Positions 18,271 through 27,061 are shown, counted from the stretch's first letter. The stretch is DNA of 64,000 nucleotides from JBQTGK01 sp052400665 (GCA_052400665.1 JBQTGK010000015.1), one strand, 5' to 3'. Numbers and translations are program-made. Notes: generated from the letters alone by a model not told the origin.

Positions 18271-18437
18271 CTTGGCTTGGTACTTATTTGCTTCGTTTTG
18301 GTACTTCTGAGCTAGCTCTTCCTACTAAAAAGGTGGGCTTTGGTACTTAATTTCTTCGGCTTGGTACTTCTGAGCATCGGCCTGGCAGCTTTTTGCTCCG
18401 GTTTGGTACTTATTTACTCCGGTTTGGTACTTCTGAG
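18271..18437. repeat. Three-copy 63-bp minisatellite built on TTGGTACTT
   Basis: TTGGTACTT starts at 18277, 18298, 18340, 18361, 18403 and 18424. These are three pairs with 21 bp inside each pair and 63 bp between pairs. Frames on both strands contain stops, so coding is unlikely. Confidence 0.85.
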
Positions 18438-18475
18438 GTACCCCCCCACCCTGTTAAATAGGAAGTAAGGTTTAA

Positions 18476-18550
18476 AAGTGTAAAAGTACAAGAGTGTAAA
18501 GGTACAAAAGTGTAAAAGTACAAGAGTGTAAAAGTACAAGATTGTAAAGG
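18476..18550. repeat. 16-bp tandem repeat, about five copies
   Basis: The unit AAGAGTGTAAAAGTAC is repeated about five times with few changes, close to the 3' end of the 153-residue protein gene. Confidence 0.85.
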
Positions 18551-18615
18551 TTAAACTTTTCTAGATTCTTAAAAAACCCCAGACAGTGGGTAAATATTAC
18601 TGTATATCTATTTTT

Positions 18616-19077
18616 TTACTTTTTAGAGTTACCGGGGAATCTTTTACTTAGATCCTCGTAGATCATATCTGTTCCAGGCACGCCCGCTTTTCCGGCTCCC
18701 TTCACGTAATTGTAAAATGCAAGTGCGCTAATGTACGCTTCACTTCCTGATAATAACATGGTATCGTCGAGAAGGTCGGTTAATTGTTGCAGCGGTCCGA
18801 ACACTTGCTTGAGGGTTTGCACCGCTTCCAAATCCACTTTAAGTTCTTCAACTTCCAGATAAGGAGGCACTAAATTTGGATTTGCGATCATGTGAGCGTG
18901 AGCTTTACTAACGAAAGCAAAAGTTTTATCTCCCATTTTCGGGATCTCGCGGCGATCGTCAGCCGAAAGATTCTTTAAATGGGGTAGTAATTTCTCATTC
19001 AATATTTGAATGGCATCCTTAACGGCAACTAGGTCTGCCTCTGGAATTGCTACTGATACTTGGTTTGTAGTAATCAT
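18616..19077 (-). CDS. Hypothetical helical protein
   Basis: A 153-residue protein with no signal peptide or membrane segment, starting MITTNQVSVAIPEADLVAVK. It appears mainly alpha-helical (AVKDAIQILNEKLLPHLKNL; LEAVQTLKQVFGPLQQLTDL). A polar lysine-rich end follows (FPGNSKK). I do not recognise the family. It is a lone gene with 400 bp of minisatellite downstream and 2 kb of mosaic repeats upstream. It lies on the same strand as the capsule genes, between the outer-membrane protein and the flippase. Regular codon use and a compact fold-like pattern support it as a real gene. A role in the polysaccharide locus is only a guess from position. Confidence 0.7.
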   Translation of the reverse strand: MITTNQVSVAIPEADLVAVKDAIQILNEKLLPHLKNLSADDRREIPKMGDKTFAFVSKAHAHMIANPNLVPPYLEVEELKVDLEAVQTLKQVFGPLQQLTDLLDDTMLLSGSEAYISALAFYNYVKGAGKAGVPGTDMIYEDLSKRFPGNSKK

Positions 19078-19386
19078 TTTCTTTTTGCTTATAAATTAAA
19101 ATCACTGTCTGGGATTCTATTATGTATTATAAAATACCTATCTAATGTACAATGATTTAGGCTTATTTAAAAACTTTTTACTAACAAAATAAAAATCGCA
19201 GGTTAAACAGAGCTTTATCTAATGGTCTTATCCTATTGCCATTAGTGCGCTTTGCCTTGTAAGTATGCTGTATTGAGGGTTTAAGTATTATGTTGTTTTT
19301 ATTTTTATTTTCTTCGCTAGTTTTATAATTGTTTTTCTGGCTCTTGTTCCTTTTTACTTGTTCCTTTTTACTTGTTCCTTCTCTTT

Positions 19387-19680
19387 GTCCTCTAGCCGGA
19401 CGGGCTTTTCCTTTTTCCATTGATGAAAAAGTAAACAAAAAATCTACCGCGCAGATAAAAGACCTAAAAATCAGAACTCTTCGCTAAAACCTGAAACTCG
19501 TCCTTTTAGTCCCTCATTCTTCGGATCTAACGTTCCTCAAACACGTCAGGTTTCTTTATGCTACTTTTTTCTGATTTTCTTAACGCTCTTTTCTCTGATG
19601 CGGATCCTAAGCCGCTAGCATTCGTCATGCTGAACTTGTTTCAGCATCTCCTGCATTGGCAATGTCGGAAAATAGCCGCC
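19387..19680 (+). repeat. Mosaic element type 1, copy 3 (short form)
   Basis: CTCTAGCCGGACGGGCT start, type-1 body, no 48-bp segment, end at AAAATAGCCGCC. Confidence 0.75.
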
Positions 19681-19732
19681 AAAAATTATTAATTTTTAAT
19701 TCTTCATTATTAATTTCTCTTTGTCCTCATTT

Positions 19733-19803
19733 CCTCTGTCTTTGCGAGGCGGAGGTACGAGGCCGCGGCAATCTGTTTATTATTACTTCACCTGGCAGTG
19801 CTT
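19733..19803 (+). repeat. REP-like palindrome element, copy 3 (short tail)
   Basis: TTTGCGAGGCGGAGG...GGCAATCTG core; the tail after the palindrome is shorter than in copies 1 and 2. Confidence 0.7.
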
Positions 19804-19838
19804 GATTTTTGACCTTTGATTTTTGATTTTCTTTCTTT

Positions 19839-20091
19839 GTCCTCTAGCCGGACGGGCTCTTTAAACTTTTTGATTCATTTATAATTTTCACGGGTATTCA
19901 TAATCTCTCTTCGTTCGGTACTTGATAAAAAAGTTACAAAAAATCAAGACTGCGCCAATCGGTGACCCATCACGCTTTAAAGGCTAAACAGAATAATATT
20001 CGCTCGTTCCTCACTCATGGAATTCTGTTTTTAACGCCTTCTACAGCTATGGGTTCCCCACCTGCTTTGGCAATGTCGAAAAATAGCCACC
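19839..20091 (+). repeat. Mosaic element type 2, copy 1 (long form)
   Basis: Same ends as type 1 but a different body, with inverted repeats AACAGAAT/ATTCTGTT and ACCCAT/ATGGGT. It carries the 48-bp segment at 19872-19920 in the reverse orientation relative to type 1, placed between AAACTTTTT and GATAAAAAAGTT arms. Confidence 0.75.
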
Positions 20092-20198
20092 AGAAATTAT
20101 TAATTCTTCATTATTAATTAGCAGTCAGCTTCCCGGCACTTCGGGATTAGATTTTGGATTTTTGACCTTCGACCTTCGACCTTTGATTTTCTTTCTTT

Positions 20199-20539
20199 GT
20201 CCTCTAGCCGGACGGGCTCAAACTTTTCCATTGATGAAAAGTTTGCTACCGAACGAAGAGAGATCATGAACACCCGTGAAAATTATTATTGTGAATAACA
20301 ATCTTCCGCGCAGATAAAAGATCTAAAAATCAGAACTCTTCGCTAAAACCTGAAACTCGTCCTTTTAGTCCCTCATTCTTCGGGTCTAACGTTCCTCAAA
20401 CACGTCAGGTTTCTTTACGCTACTTTTTCCTGATTTTCTTAACGTTCTTTTCTCTGATGCGGGTCCTAAGCCGCTAGCATTCGTCATGCTGAACTTGTTT
20501 CAGCATCTCCTGCTTTGGCAATGTCGGAAAATAGCCGCC
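20199..20539 (+). repeat. Mosaic element type 1, copy 4 (long form)
   Basis: Near-identical to the copy at 1098, with the 48-bp segment forward at 20247-20295. Confidence 0.75.
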
Positions 20540-20595
20540 AGAAATTATTAATTTTTAATTCTTCATTATTAATTTCTCATTATTAATTACTCTTT

Positions 20596-20886
20596 GTCCT
20601 CTAGCCGGACGGGCTCTTACCTTTTTCAGATGAAAAAGTAAGCAAAAAATCTTCCGCGCAGATAAAAGATCTAAAAATCAGATCTCTTCGCTAAAACCTG
20701 AAACTCGTCCTTTTAGTCCCTCATTCTTCGGATCTAACGTTCCTCAAACACGTCAGGTTTCTTTACGCTACTTTTTTCTGATTTTCTTAACGCTCTTTTC
20801 CTGATGCGGGTCCTAAGCCGCTAGCATTCGTCATGCTGAACTTGTTTCAGCATCTCCTGCATTGGCAATGTCGGAAAATAGCCGCT
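20596..20886 (+). repeat. Mosaic element type 1, copy 5 (short form)
   Basis: Type-1 body without the 48-bp segment. Confidence 0.75.
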
Positions 20887-21039
20887 GGAAATTATTAATT
20901 TTTAATTCTTCATTATTAATTAATTAGCAATCAGCTCCAAGCTTCCCGACACTTCAGAATTGGATTTTGGATTTTCGACCTTCGACCTTCGACCTTTGAC
21001 TTTTTTGACCTTTGACTTTTTCGACCTTTCGATCATCCC

Positions 21040-21597
21040 CTAAAACATAAGTGCCAGGCCGATGCTTGCATTTCGGGTACCTACTTCGGCGAAGGTAAGC
21101 CAGCGGTAGTTTAGTTTGTATCGAACCCCTGTGTGAGCTCCGTAATAGGCTTCAGGATCTTTATGCTCATTAAATACACCATCTAAATCAACTCCTAAAT
21201 CAAGCCCCACATACCAGTCCCAATTGTTAGCTTCAATCCGATTTTCTTTAATCAGGTGATAGTTGGCACGAGTTCCCACAGTGAGGTCTCTCCCCTTAGA
21301 GAGGGAAGACTCTTCGAAATATACATCAGCCTGTAAACCAATTGAAAAACGGTCGGCAATACGGTATTCGTACATTCCCTCTATACCAAAACCTCCACTA
21401 TACTCGGGACCTGTGGTAATTCCACCAGATAGAATGCTTTTTCCAAACATATTATCGTTTAAAACATATCTCGATTCCACCACAGACTGAGGGTTGGCAA
21501 CATCTGCATCCTTCTTTTTATTTGTAGCCTTCAGGTTTAAAGCACAGAACAACAAGCTTGTCAGTACAATTAGGTTTATGATATTTTTAGAGTTCAT
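21040..21597 (-). CDS. Small outer-membrane beta-barrel-like protein
   Basis: A 185-residue protein with a signal peptide (hydrophobic IINLIVLTSLLFCALNL, cleavage likely after LKA). The rest has alternating strands rich in aromatic and glycine residues (SILSGGITTGPEYSGGFG, FSIGLQADVYFEE, WDWYVGLDLGVDL). It ends in a hydrophobic aromatic residue (GLALMF), the usual signal for barrel insertion. About eight strands are likely. I cannot name a family. It lies between UpxY and the capsule genes on the same strand, so it may belong to the locus. It ends only a few bases after a repeat cluster. Confidence 0.75.
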   Translation of the reverse strand: MNSKNIINLIVLTSLLFCALNLKATNKKKDADVANPQSVVESRYVLNDNMFGKSILSGGITTGPEYSGGFGIEGMYEYRIADRFSIGLQADVYFEESSLSKGRDLTVGTRANYHLIKENRIEANNWDWYVGLDLGVDLDGVFNEHKDPEAYYGAHTGVRYKLNYRWLTFAEVGTRNASIGLALMF

Positions 21598-22088
21598 AAT
21601 TAAATAATATATAGATATTTGTAAATTGTTTTTATTCTATAATGATAATATTATCAGCACATTACAATATAGATTTTGATATAGGAATGCTAACACTTTC
21701 AAAAATACACAAAAAGATGAAAATATTGTGTTAAATCAAAAGATAATATTATCTCTCCAGAAAAAGCTAGTAGGCATTATAATTGCTTACTCCTTTAGCC
21801 AGGAAGATTCTAAGTTTGATAGTAAGCTTAAATTTTATTGTTTCTTTAACCGTAATTCTATCCCATTAAACAATTAAAACAAAAATACTCAACAGCTTCT
21901 TCATCTTTTATTTACTGATATACAAAATAGCCAAATGCTATGGCAACAGAATACTGCAAAGGCTTTGTCGGGATATTTGAATTTCTTAAACCGGATAGTT
22001 CATAGGGAAAGCAGCTCGGTCACTTTTTACATTCAAAAAAAAAACCAATTATTCGTTATGATAAATTTATAAAATGGAATTTAAACGA
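21598..22088. other. Gap between upxY and the outer-membrane protein gene
   Basis: A 490-bp AT-rich stretch. I see no gene, no member of the repeat families and no clear terminator. It is probably the leader of the outer-membrane protein gene. Confidence 0.5.
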
Positions 22089-22592
22089 TTAAATACTTGT
22101 TTGTTTCACTTCCTCAATTTTTATTTCGGTACTCAGGCAGGTTCCCAAACTATCGAATCGTAAAACCAAACGGTGCCTGCCTCTAATCTGAGTAATCTCA
22201 CCTGTGGCTCCCTTTAGCGAACCGCAGATAACCTCTACCCGATCACCGGCTTTAAGATCGGCACTGCTAAACTCGAGTTTTCTATTTTCATCTTTCAGGA
22301 AGATCCGAAGAGCCTCAATTTGCTTCTCGGGTATGGGTACCGCTTTACCGCGGATGCTTACGTAGCAAACGGCATAATTCGAAAGCAGAGCCTGATGGTA
22401 TTCTTTGGCCGAAACCCTAACAAATACATAGGACGTGAAAAGTGGTGATTCCACCCATTTTTTTCTGTCGCTCCAGGTTTTGAGTTCCTTTTTTAAGGGC
22501 AGGTAAGCTTCAATTCCCGCATCCAATAAATCCTGGTATAACTTTCGCTCCGAGCGCGATTTTGTATATATGGCATACCAAAAATACTCCAT
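22089..22592 (-). CDS. upxY: UpxY family capsule transcription antiterminator
   Basis: A NusG-like protein that lets RNA polymerase read through long polysaccharide operons; such genes usually head the locus they serve. The N-terminal NGN domain is seen in FWYAIYTKSRSERKLYQDL and FTSYVFVRVSAKEYHQAL. The C-terminal KOW domain is seen in LKAGDRVEVICGSLKGATGE. The ATG at 22592 is chosen because the NGN domain begins right after it. A GTG at 22622 would add ten residues not typical of the family. It lies upstream of the whole minus-strand capsule set, which fits its role. No UpxZ partner is visible next to it. Confidence 0.92.
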   Translation of the reverse strand: MEYFWYAIYTKSRSERKLYQDLLDAGIEAYLPLKKELKTWSDRKKWVESPLFTSYVFVRVSAKEYHQALLSNYAVCYVSIRGKAVPIPEKQIEALRIFLKDENRKLEFSSADLKAGDRVEVICGSLKGATGEITQIRGRHRLVLRFDSLGTCLSTEIKIEEVKQTSI

Positions 22593-23426
22593 CTTGCTAT
22601 TTATCAATCTTCTCTCCTGCACACCTTAATACGGTAAAATATAAATATTCCAAATAAATTTTTAAACAACAAAGCATAATAAAACCATCTTTGAAATTAT
22701 AATTTAACTCACAATTCAAATTACAAATGTCACCTCCAGATACAGCTTCGCCCCTTCAGTCCCATTTTGGTCTTTGGTCTGTTTTATTTTTCTCTTAACT
22801 TTATTATCGATAGATTTTTAAATACTAAACAAATATTTAAAACATCACTCTACTCCTTCCATCCCCTAAGTCTGAAAAGAATAGTTTACAAAGATAAAAA
22901 TACCAGTTCAAATAATACCAACAACCTATTTTTATTGATTATAGGGCTCTTTTATCAGACTAAACTATTATTCGAACCTGTCAAGTTTATCTTTTAAAAG
23001 ATTTACATCTTTTAAAGCATGGAAAAACCTGGTAAACATATTAATGTTTCATAATCAACATAAATAACACCAACAATCACTAGTCATTTATCAAGCATCC
23101 TGTTATATTACTCATTAAACAAGATCACATCTAATACTACACATATTTCGATTGAAAAATTCAGCAGAAATCAATTGTTTTTTCTAAGTTACATAACATT
23201 ATCATGAGAATATCAGATCTACTATTCTTATTATTTAATAAAACTCATATTTCAGGAAGTGAAATAGAAAAAATAGCGTCTAAAAAAGGTGCAGATACAA
23301 CCCTTTTAATCCAAAAAAATGGTAACAGAAAACATATTTATGAACATTGATCAATAATATGCAATAAAAAGTATTATTTTGATTACTTTAGAAAAATCCG
23401 AACATACAATTTTAATCTTGCTTATT
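22593..23426. other. Divergent gap between upxY and the PD40/SPOR protein
   Basis: An AT-rich stretch of 834 bp with no member of the repeat families. It must hold the promoter of the capsule locus on the minus strand, but I could not place a full TTG-N19-TAnnTTTG match. A 48-codon open frame at 23204-23350 is the only coding candidate. Confidence 0.5.
23204..23350 (+). CDS. Possible small protein (48 residues)
   Basis: An ATG-initiated frame reading MRISDLLFLLFNKTHISGSE, with a lysine-rich remainder and ending KHIYEH. It has no signal peptide and no family that I know. It ends 77 bp before the PD40/SPOR gene. Support is only a balanced composition and the lack of repeats, so it may be chance. 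Confidence 0.25.
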   Translation: MRISDLLFLLFNKTHISGSEIEKIASKKGADTTLLIQKNGNRKHIYEH

Positions 23427-25055
23427 ATGAATTTTAAAAACATCATTCTTATATTCATTTTTTCTCTGTTCTGTATTCCTCAAACAGATGCTCAAAAATT
23501 ATTATCCGTTAAAAAAAGTGAGTTTGTAACTGCCAGTGATAAATCTCCGCTTGCTTATTCCAAAATTAAAAAAGCAATAGATTTATTCGAGGAGGATGCC
23601 AATTCAACAGATCAATGCATTGCTCTGTTTTTAGAAGCTTACAAGAACAACAAAGGCAATGCAGAATTAAATTACAATCTCGGAATTTGCTATCTATTTA
23701 GTAATCAGAAAGAAAAATCTACAAAATATCTCGAGACAGCCTACCAGCTTAACCCTATGCTAAGTAAAGACCTTTGTTTTTATATCGGGCTTAGCTATCA
23801 GTACCGGTCGGAATTTAATAAAGCCATTGAGCTGTTTAATAAAAACATCGAAAATGAGATTAAAATAAAAGGAGAAAAAAATAAAAATCTGATTGAACTC
23901 TGTGAAAAACATATTAATGAGTGCAGAAACGGCATTCACCTGCAATCATTACCTGCAAGCTATAGCATTAGCCTGTTAAACGATAAAGTGAATTCCCGAT
24001 TCAATGATCTTAACCCCGTAAAAGTAGATCATGTGTTTTATTTTAGCTCACAGCGAAAATTAAATTCAAGTAGCAAGTCTATCGAAAAAGTATATTCAGT
24101 AAGCACCGATCAGGATGGTTTCCAAGATGTTAAAATAGAGAACATTCCCTTCGATGAGATTCTAAATGTTGCCCTGGTTGATTGTATCGGAAACAACACC
24201 TTCGCTTTTTATGCCGGTATTGATAATGGCGGAGATATCTACACGGCCGAAAAAAAAGACAACAAATGGACTGCTGTAAAAGCAATAAAAGGGGTCAACA
24301 CCCTATCGTCGAGAGAGGCTTCGGCATGCATTGCTGGCAATGAGCTTTACTTTGTGAGCGACCGAAGTGGCAGCTACGGAGCATGTGACATTTTTTTCTG
24401 TACTAAAATAAAAGGCGGAAACTGGTCGGTTCCTAAAAATATAGGCCTGCACATCAACACCCCGTTCGACGAGGCCGATGTGTTTGTTACCAAGGACGGA
24501 AAAGAACTATTCTTTAACTCGAAAGGCCACAACAGCATGGGTGGATATGATATTTTTAAATGTGAGCGTCTGCAAAATGGTGGGTGGAGTGATCCGGTAA
24601 ACATGGGCGCTCCCGTGAACAGTCCATACAATGACATACAATATTTTAAATCGGACGATGGGGAAGCTTTTTTCTCTTCGGAACGTGGTGCTGGTGGATA
24701 TGATATTTATAGTACCGCAAAAATTGTGAAGCCTGCAAAAGAAACTTTACTTGCCAAGGAAAAACCAGCCCCAAAAAAGTTAGTGCCACAAGCTCCTAAG
24801 CAAGTAGCCCCTGAGTTAATCTACAGAATTCAGATTCTGGCCTGTAAAAACGCGGCTCCTGCCGAGGAGTTGTACAAAATCTATTCGGGCAATGAAGTAA
24901 TCGCTCATCAGTTTCTTTCCGGATGGCACAAATATGCAATCGGACAGTTTAAAACCTACCGTAAGGCTGAACAATTTAAAGATTCCTGTGGTGTTTCTGG
25001 TGCATTTATTGTTTTGTTTAAAAATGGGGAGCCTATTGATTTAAGTAGTTTGTAA
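23427..25055 (+). CDS. TPR-PD40-SPOR envelope protein
   Basis: A 542-residue exported protein. The signal peptide starts MNFKNIILIFIFSLFCI and ends near TDAQ; the ATG at 23427 is chosen because the upstream TTG at 23379 would only add residues before it. TPR-like helices cover about residues 45-165 (NAELNYNLGICYLFSNQKEK). PD40/WD40-like beta-propeller repeats cover about 180-430 (ELYFVSDRSGSYGACDIFF; GKELFFNSKGHNSMGGYDIF). A C-terminal SPOR-like domain covers about 455-540 (IYRIQILACKN, WHKYAIGQFKTYRKA), which usually binds glycan strands of peptidoglycan. The order recalls PorE of the type IX secretion system, but with SPOR in place of OmpA. A structural periplasmic role is inferred. Confidence 0.85.
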   Translation: MNFKNIILIFIFSLFCIPQTDAQKLLSVKKSEFVTASDKSPLAYSKIKKAIDLFEEDANSTDQCIALFLEAYKNNKGNAELNYNLGICYLFSNQKEKSTKYLETAYQLNPMLSKDLCFYIGLSYQYRSEFNKAIELFNKNIENEIKIKGEKNKNLIELCEKHINECRNGIHLQSLPASYSISLLNDKVNSRFNDLNPVKVDHVFYFSSQRKLNSSSKSIEKVYSVSTDQDGFQDVKIENIPFDEILNVALVDCIGNNTFAFYAGIDNGGDIYTAEKKDNKWTAVKAIKGVNTLSSREASACIAGNELYFVSDRSGSYGACDIFFCTKIKGGNWSVPKNIGLHINTPFDEADVFVTKDGKELFFNSKGHNSMGGYDIFKCERLQNGGWSDPVNMGAPVNSPYNDIQYFKSDDGEAFFSSERGAGGYDIYSTAKIVKPAKETLLAKEKPAPKKLVPQAPKQVAPELIYRIQILACKNAAPAEELYKIYSGNEVIAHQFLSGWHKYAIGQFKTYRKAEQFKDSCGVSGAFIVLFKNGEPIDLSSL

Positions 25056-25079
25056 AGAGGGCAGCGTTCTGCCAGGATT

Positions 25080-25115
25080 TACTTGTTACTTGTTACTTGT
25101 TACTTGTTACTTGTT
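25080..25115. repeat. Heptamer tract (TTACTTG)5
   Basis: Five perfect tandem copies of a 7-bp unit just after the stop of the PD40/SPOR gene. Confidence 0.85.
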
Positions 25116-25130
25116 ACTTGTCCTCATTTC

Positions 25131-25237
25131 CTCTGTCTTTGCGAGGCGGAGGAACGAGGCTGCGGCAATCTGTTTATTTTCTTATGCTTGCGATTATTTT
25201 CTCGATGTTTATGATTACTTTACCTGGCAGTGCTTGA
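25131..25237 (+). repeat. REP-like palindrome element, copy 4
   Basis: Same core and a diverged tail compared with the copy at 966. Confidence 0.7.
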
Positions 25238-25304
25238 TCTACGACCTTTGACCTTTGACCTTCGACCTTTGACCTTTGACCTTTGACCTTTAATTTTCTT
25301 TCTT

Positions 25305-25509
25305 GTCCTCTAGCCGGACGGGCTTTTTAAACTTTTTTCTTGATAAAAAAGTTACAAAAAATCAAGACTACGCCAATCGGTGACCCATCACGCTTTAAAG
25401 GCTAAACAGAATAATATTCGCTCGTTCCTCACTCATGGGATTCTGTTTTTAACGCCTTCTGCAGCTATGGGTTCCCCACCTGCTTTGGCAATGTCGGAAA
25501 ATAGCCGCC
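25305..25509 (+). repeat. Mosaic element type 2, copy 2 (short form)
   Basis: Type-2 body without the 48-bp segment; the AACTTTTTT and ATAAAAAAGTT arms meet directly as a hairpin. Confidence 0.75.
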
Positions 25510-25636
25510 AGAAATTATTAATTCTTCATTATTAATTAGCAGTCAGCTTCCCGGCACTTCGGGATTAGATTTTGGATTTTTGACCTTTGACTTTTGACCT
25601 TTGGACTTTGACCTTTGACCTTCAATTTTCTTTCTT

Positions 25637-25965
25637 GTCCTCTAGCCGGACGGGCTCAAACTTTTCCATTGATGAAAAGTTTGCTACCGAACGAAGAGAG
25701 ATCATGAACACCCGTGAAAATTATTATTGTGAATAACAATCTTCCGCGCAGATAAAAGATCTAAAAATCAGATCTCTTCGCTAAAACCTGAAACTCGTCC
25801 TTTTAGTCTTTCATTCTTCAAGCCTAACGTTACTCAAACACGTCAGGTTTCTTTACGCTACTTTTTTCTGATTTTCTTAACGCTCTTTTCCTGATGCGGG
25901 TCCTAAGCCGCTAGCATTCGTCATGCTGAACTTGTTTCAGCATCTCCTGCTTTGGCAATGTCGGT
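25637..25965 (+). repeat. Mosaic element type 1, copy 6 (long form, cut end)
   Basis: The 48-bp segment is forward at 25685-25734. The usual AAAATAGCCGCC end is replaced by unrelated sequence after GGCAATGTCGG. Confidence 0.75.
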
Positions 25966-26027
25966 CTGCCCTGTTTCGGCTTTTTAATTCTTAATTACTC
26001 ATTATTAATTACTCTTTGTCCTCATTT

Positions 26028-26085
26028 CCTCTGTCTTTGCGAGGCGGAGGTACGAGGCCGCGGCAATCTGTTCTTTATTTTCTAG
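26028..26085 (+). repeat. REP-like palindrome element, copy 5
   Basis: TTTGCGAGGCGGAGG...GGCAATCTG core with almost no tail. Confidence 0.65.
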
Positions 26086-26184
26086 TGTCGATAATTATCG
26101 GGATTTACTCTTATGGTTACTGTTTTGGCAATGTCGGAAAATAGCTGCTGGAAATTATTAATTACTCATTATTAATTTCCCTTT

Positions 26185-26438
26185 GTCCTCTAGCCGGACG
26201 GGCTTTTTAAACTTTTTGATTCATTTATAATTTTCACGGGTATTCATAATCTCTCTTCGTTCGGTACTTGATAAAAAAGTTACAAAAAATCAAGACTACG
26301 CCAATCGGTGACCCATCACGCTTTAAAGGCTAAACAGAATAATATTCGCTCGTTCCTCACTCATGGGATTCTGTTTGTAACGCCTTCTGCAGCTATGGGT
26401 TCCCCACCTGCTTTGGCAATGTCGAAAAATAGCCGCCA
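26185..26438 (+). repeat. Mosaic element type 2, copy 3 (long form)
   Basis: Near-identical to the copy at 19839; the 48-bp segment is reversed at 26218-26266. Confidence 0.75.
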
Positions 26439-26571
26439 GAAATTATTAATTCTTCATTATTAATTAGCAGTCAGCTTCCCGGCACTTCGGGATTAGATTT
26501 TGGATTTTTGACCTTTGACTTTTGACCTTTGGACTTTGACCTTTGACCTTTGACCTTTGATTTTCTTTCTT

Positions 26572-26779
26572 GTCCTCTAGCCGGACGGGCTTTTCATTTT
26601 TGGCTTGACCCAAAAACGAAACAAAAAGGTCAAGACTACGCCAATCGGTGACCCATCACGCTTTAAAGGCTAAACAGAATAATATTCGCTCGTTCCTCAC
26701 TCATGGAATTCTGTTTTTAACGCCTTCTGCAGCTATGGGTGCCCCACCTGCTTTGGCAATGTCGAAAAATAGCCGCTGG
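26572..26779 (+). repeat. Mosaic element type 2, copy 4 (short form, variant arm)
   Basis: Type-2 body. The arm region reads TTTTTGGCTTGACCCAAAAA, itself a hairpin, in place of the usual T-rich/A-rich arms. Confidence 0.75.
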
Positions 26780-26909
26780 AAAATTTTTAATTCTTCATTA
26801 TTAATTAGCAGTCAGCTCCAAGCTTTCGACTTTTCAAGACTTTTTTGACTTTTACACCCTTTTACCTTTACACTTTTCCACCTTTGGACTTTCGATTACT
26901 CATTATTAA

Positions 26910-26946
26910 TTAAAAAAGCGCTTATTCCGTTAAGAATAAGCGCTTT
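26910..26946 (-). terminator. Terminator of tRNA-Leu
   Basis: A perfect 13-bp stem (AAAGCGCTTATTC with GAATAAGCGCTTT) around a 6-nt loop, followed on the minus strand by a T run, 23 bp after the tRNA. Confidence 0.85.
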
Positions 26947-26968
26947 ATTTTATCTGCCGATAAAGGGG

Positions 26969-27052
26969 TGCCCAAATCGGGACTCGAACCCGAACAACCA
27001 TAAGGTCACCAGCCCCTCAAGCTGGCGCGTCTACCAATTTCGCCACCTGGGC
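26969..27052 (-). tRNA. tRNA-Leu (GAG)
   Basis: An 84-nt class II tRNA. The acceptor GCCCAGG pairs with TTTGGGC and the discriminator is A. The D arm is GGTAGACGC, the anticodon stem-loop is CCAGC-TTGAGGG-GCTGG with anticodon GAG, there is a long variable arm, and the T arm holds GGTTCGAGTCC. The CCA end is not encoded. It marks the end of the repeat-rich capsule side. Confidence 0.97.
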
Positions 27053-27061
27053 AAGGGAGAG

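Larger units (their letters stand above)
18205..18615. other. Gap upstream of the flippase with two minisatellites
   Basis: Contains a 63-bp higher-order repeat (18271-18437) and a 16-bp tandem repeat (18476-18550). No gene is supported. Confidence 0.7.
19078..21039. other. Two-kilobase repeat cluster
   Basis: No gene is supported. The stretch is packed with type-1 elements (19387, 20199, 20596), one type-2 element (19839), one REP-like element (19733), a TTGTTCCTTTTTAC repeat (about 19343-19385), and ATTAATT and GACCTTT filler. Confidence 0.8.
25056..26908. other. Repeat cluster between the PD40/SPOR gene and tRNA-Leu
   Basis: No gene is supported in 1.9 kb. It starts with a (TTACTTG)5 heptamer tract (about 25080-25115). 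It contains type-2 elements at 25305, 26185 and 26572, a type-1 element at 25637, and REP-like elements at 25131 and 26028. GACCTTT heptamer tracts lie near 25240-25292 and 26510-26560. Confidence 0.8.

Noticed and set aside
19181..19438. An 85-codon minus-strand frame with a lysine/asparagine-rich product
   Set aside because: It begins inside a type-1 mosaic element and runs into low-complexity DNA; no homology is recognisable.
22767..22997. A 76-codon plus-strand frame upstream of upxY
   Set aside because: The composition is Phe/Leu/Asn-rich as expected from AT-rich noncoding DNA, with no ribosome site and no family.
22593..23426. Invertible capsule promoter flanked by inverted repeats, as in Bacteroides fragilis
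   Set aside because: I looked for long inverted repeats around a promoter upstream of upxY and found none, and there is no invertase gene nearby.
26648..26848. A 66-codon frame before tRNA-Leu
   Set aside because: It lies in the type-2 repeat body; the three other type-2 copies do not support it.
825..26908. Insertion sequence or transposon as source of the repeats
   Set aside because: No transposase or integrase frame is present in any of the repeat clusters, and no target-site duplications were evident by eye.
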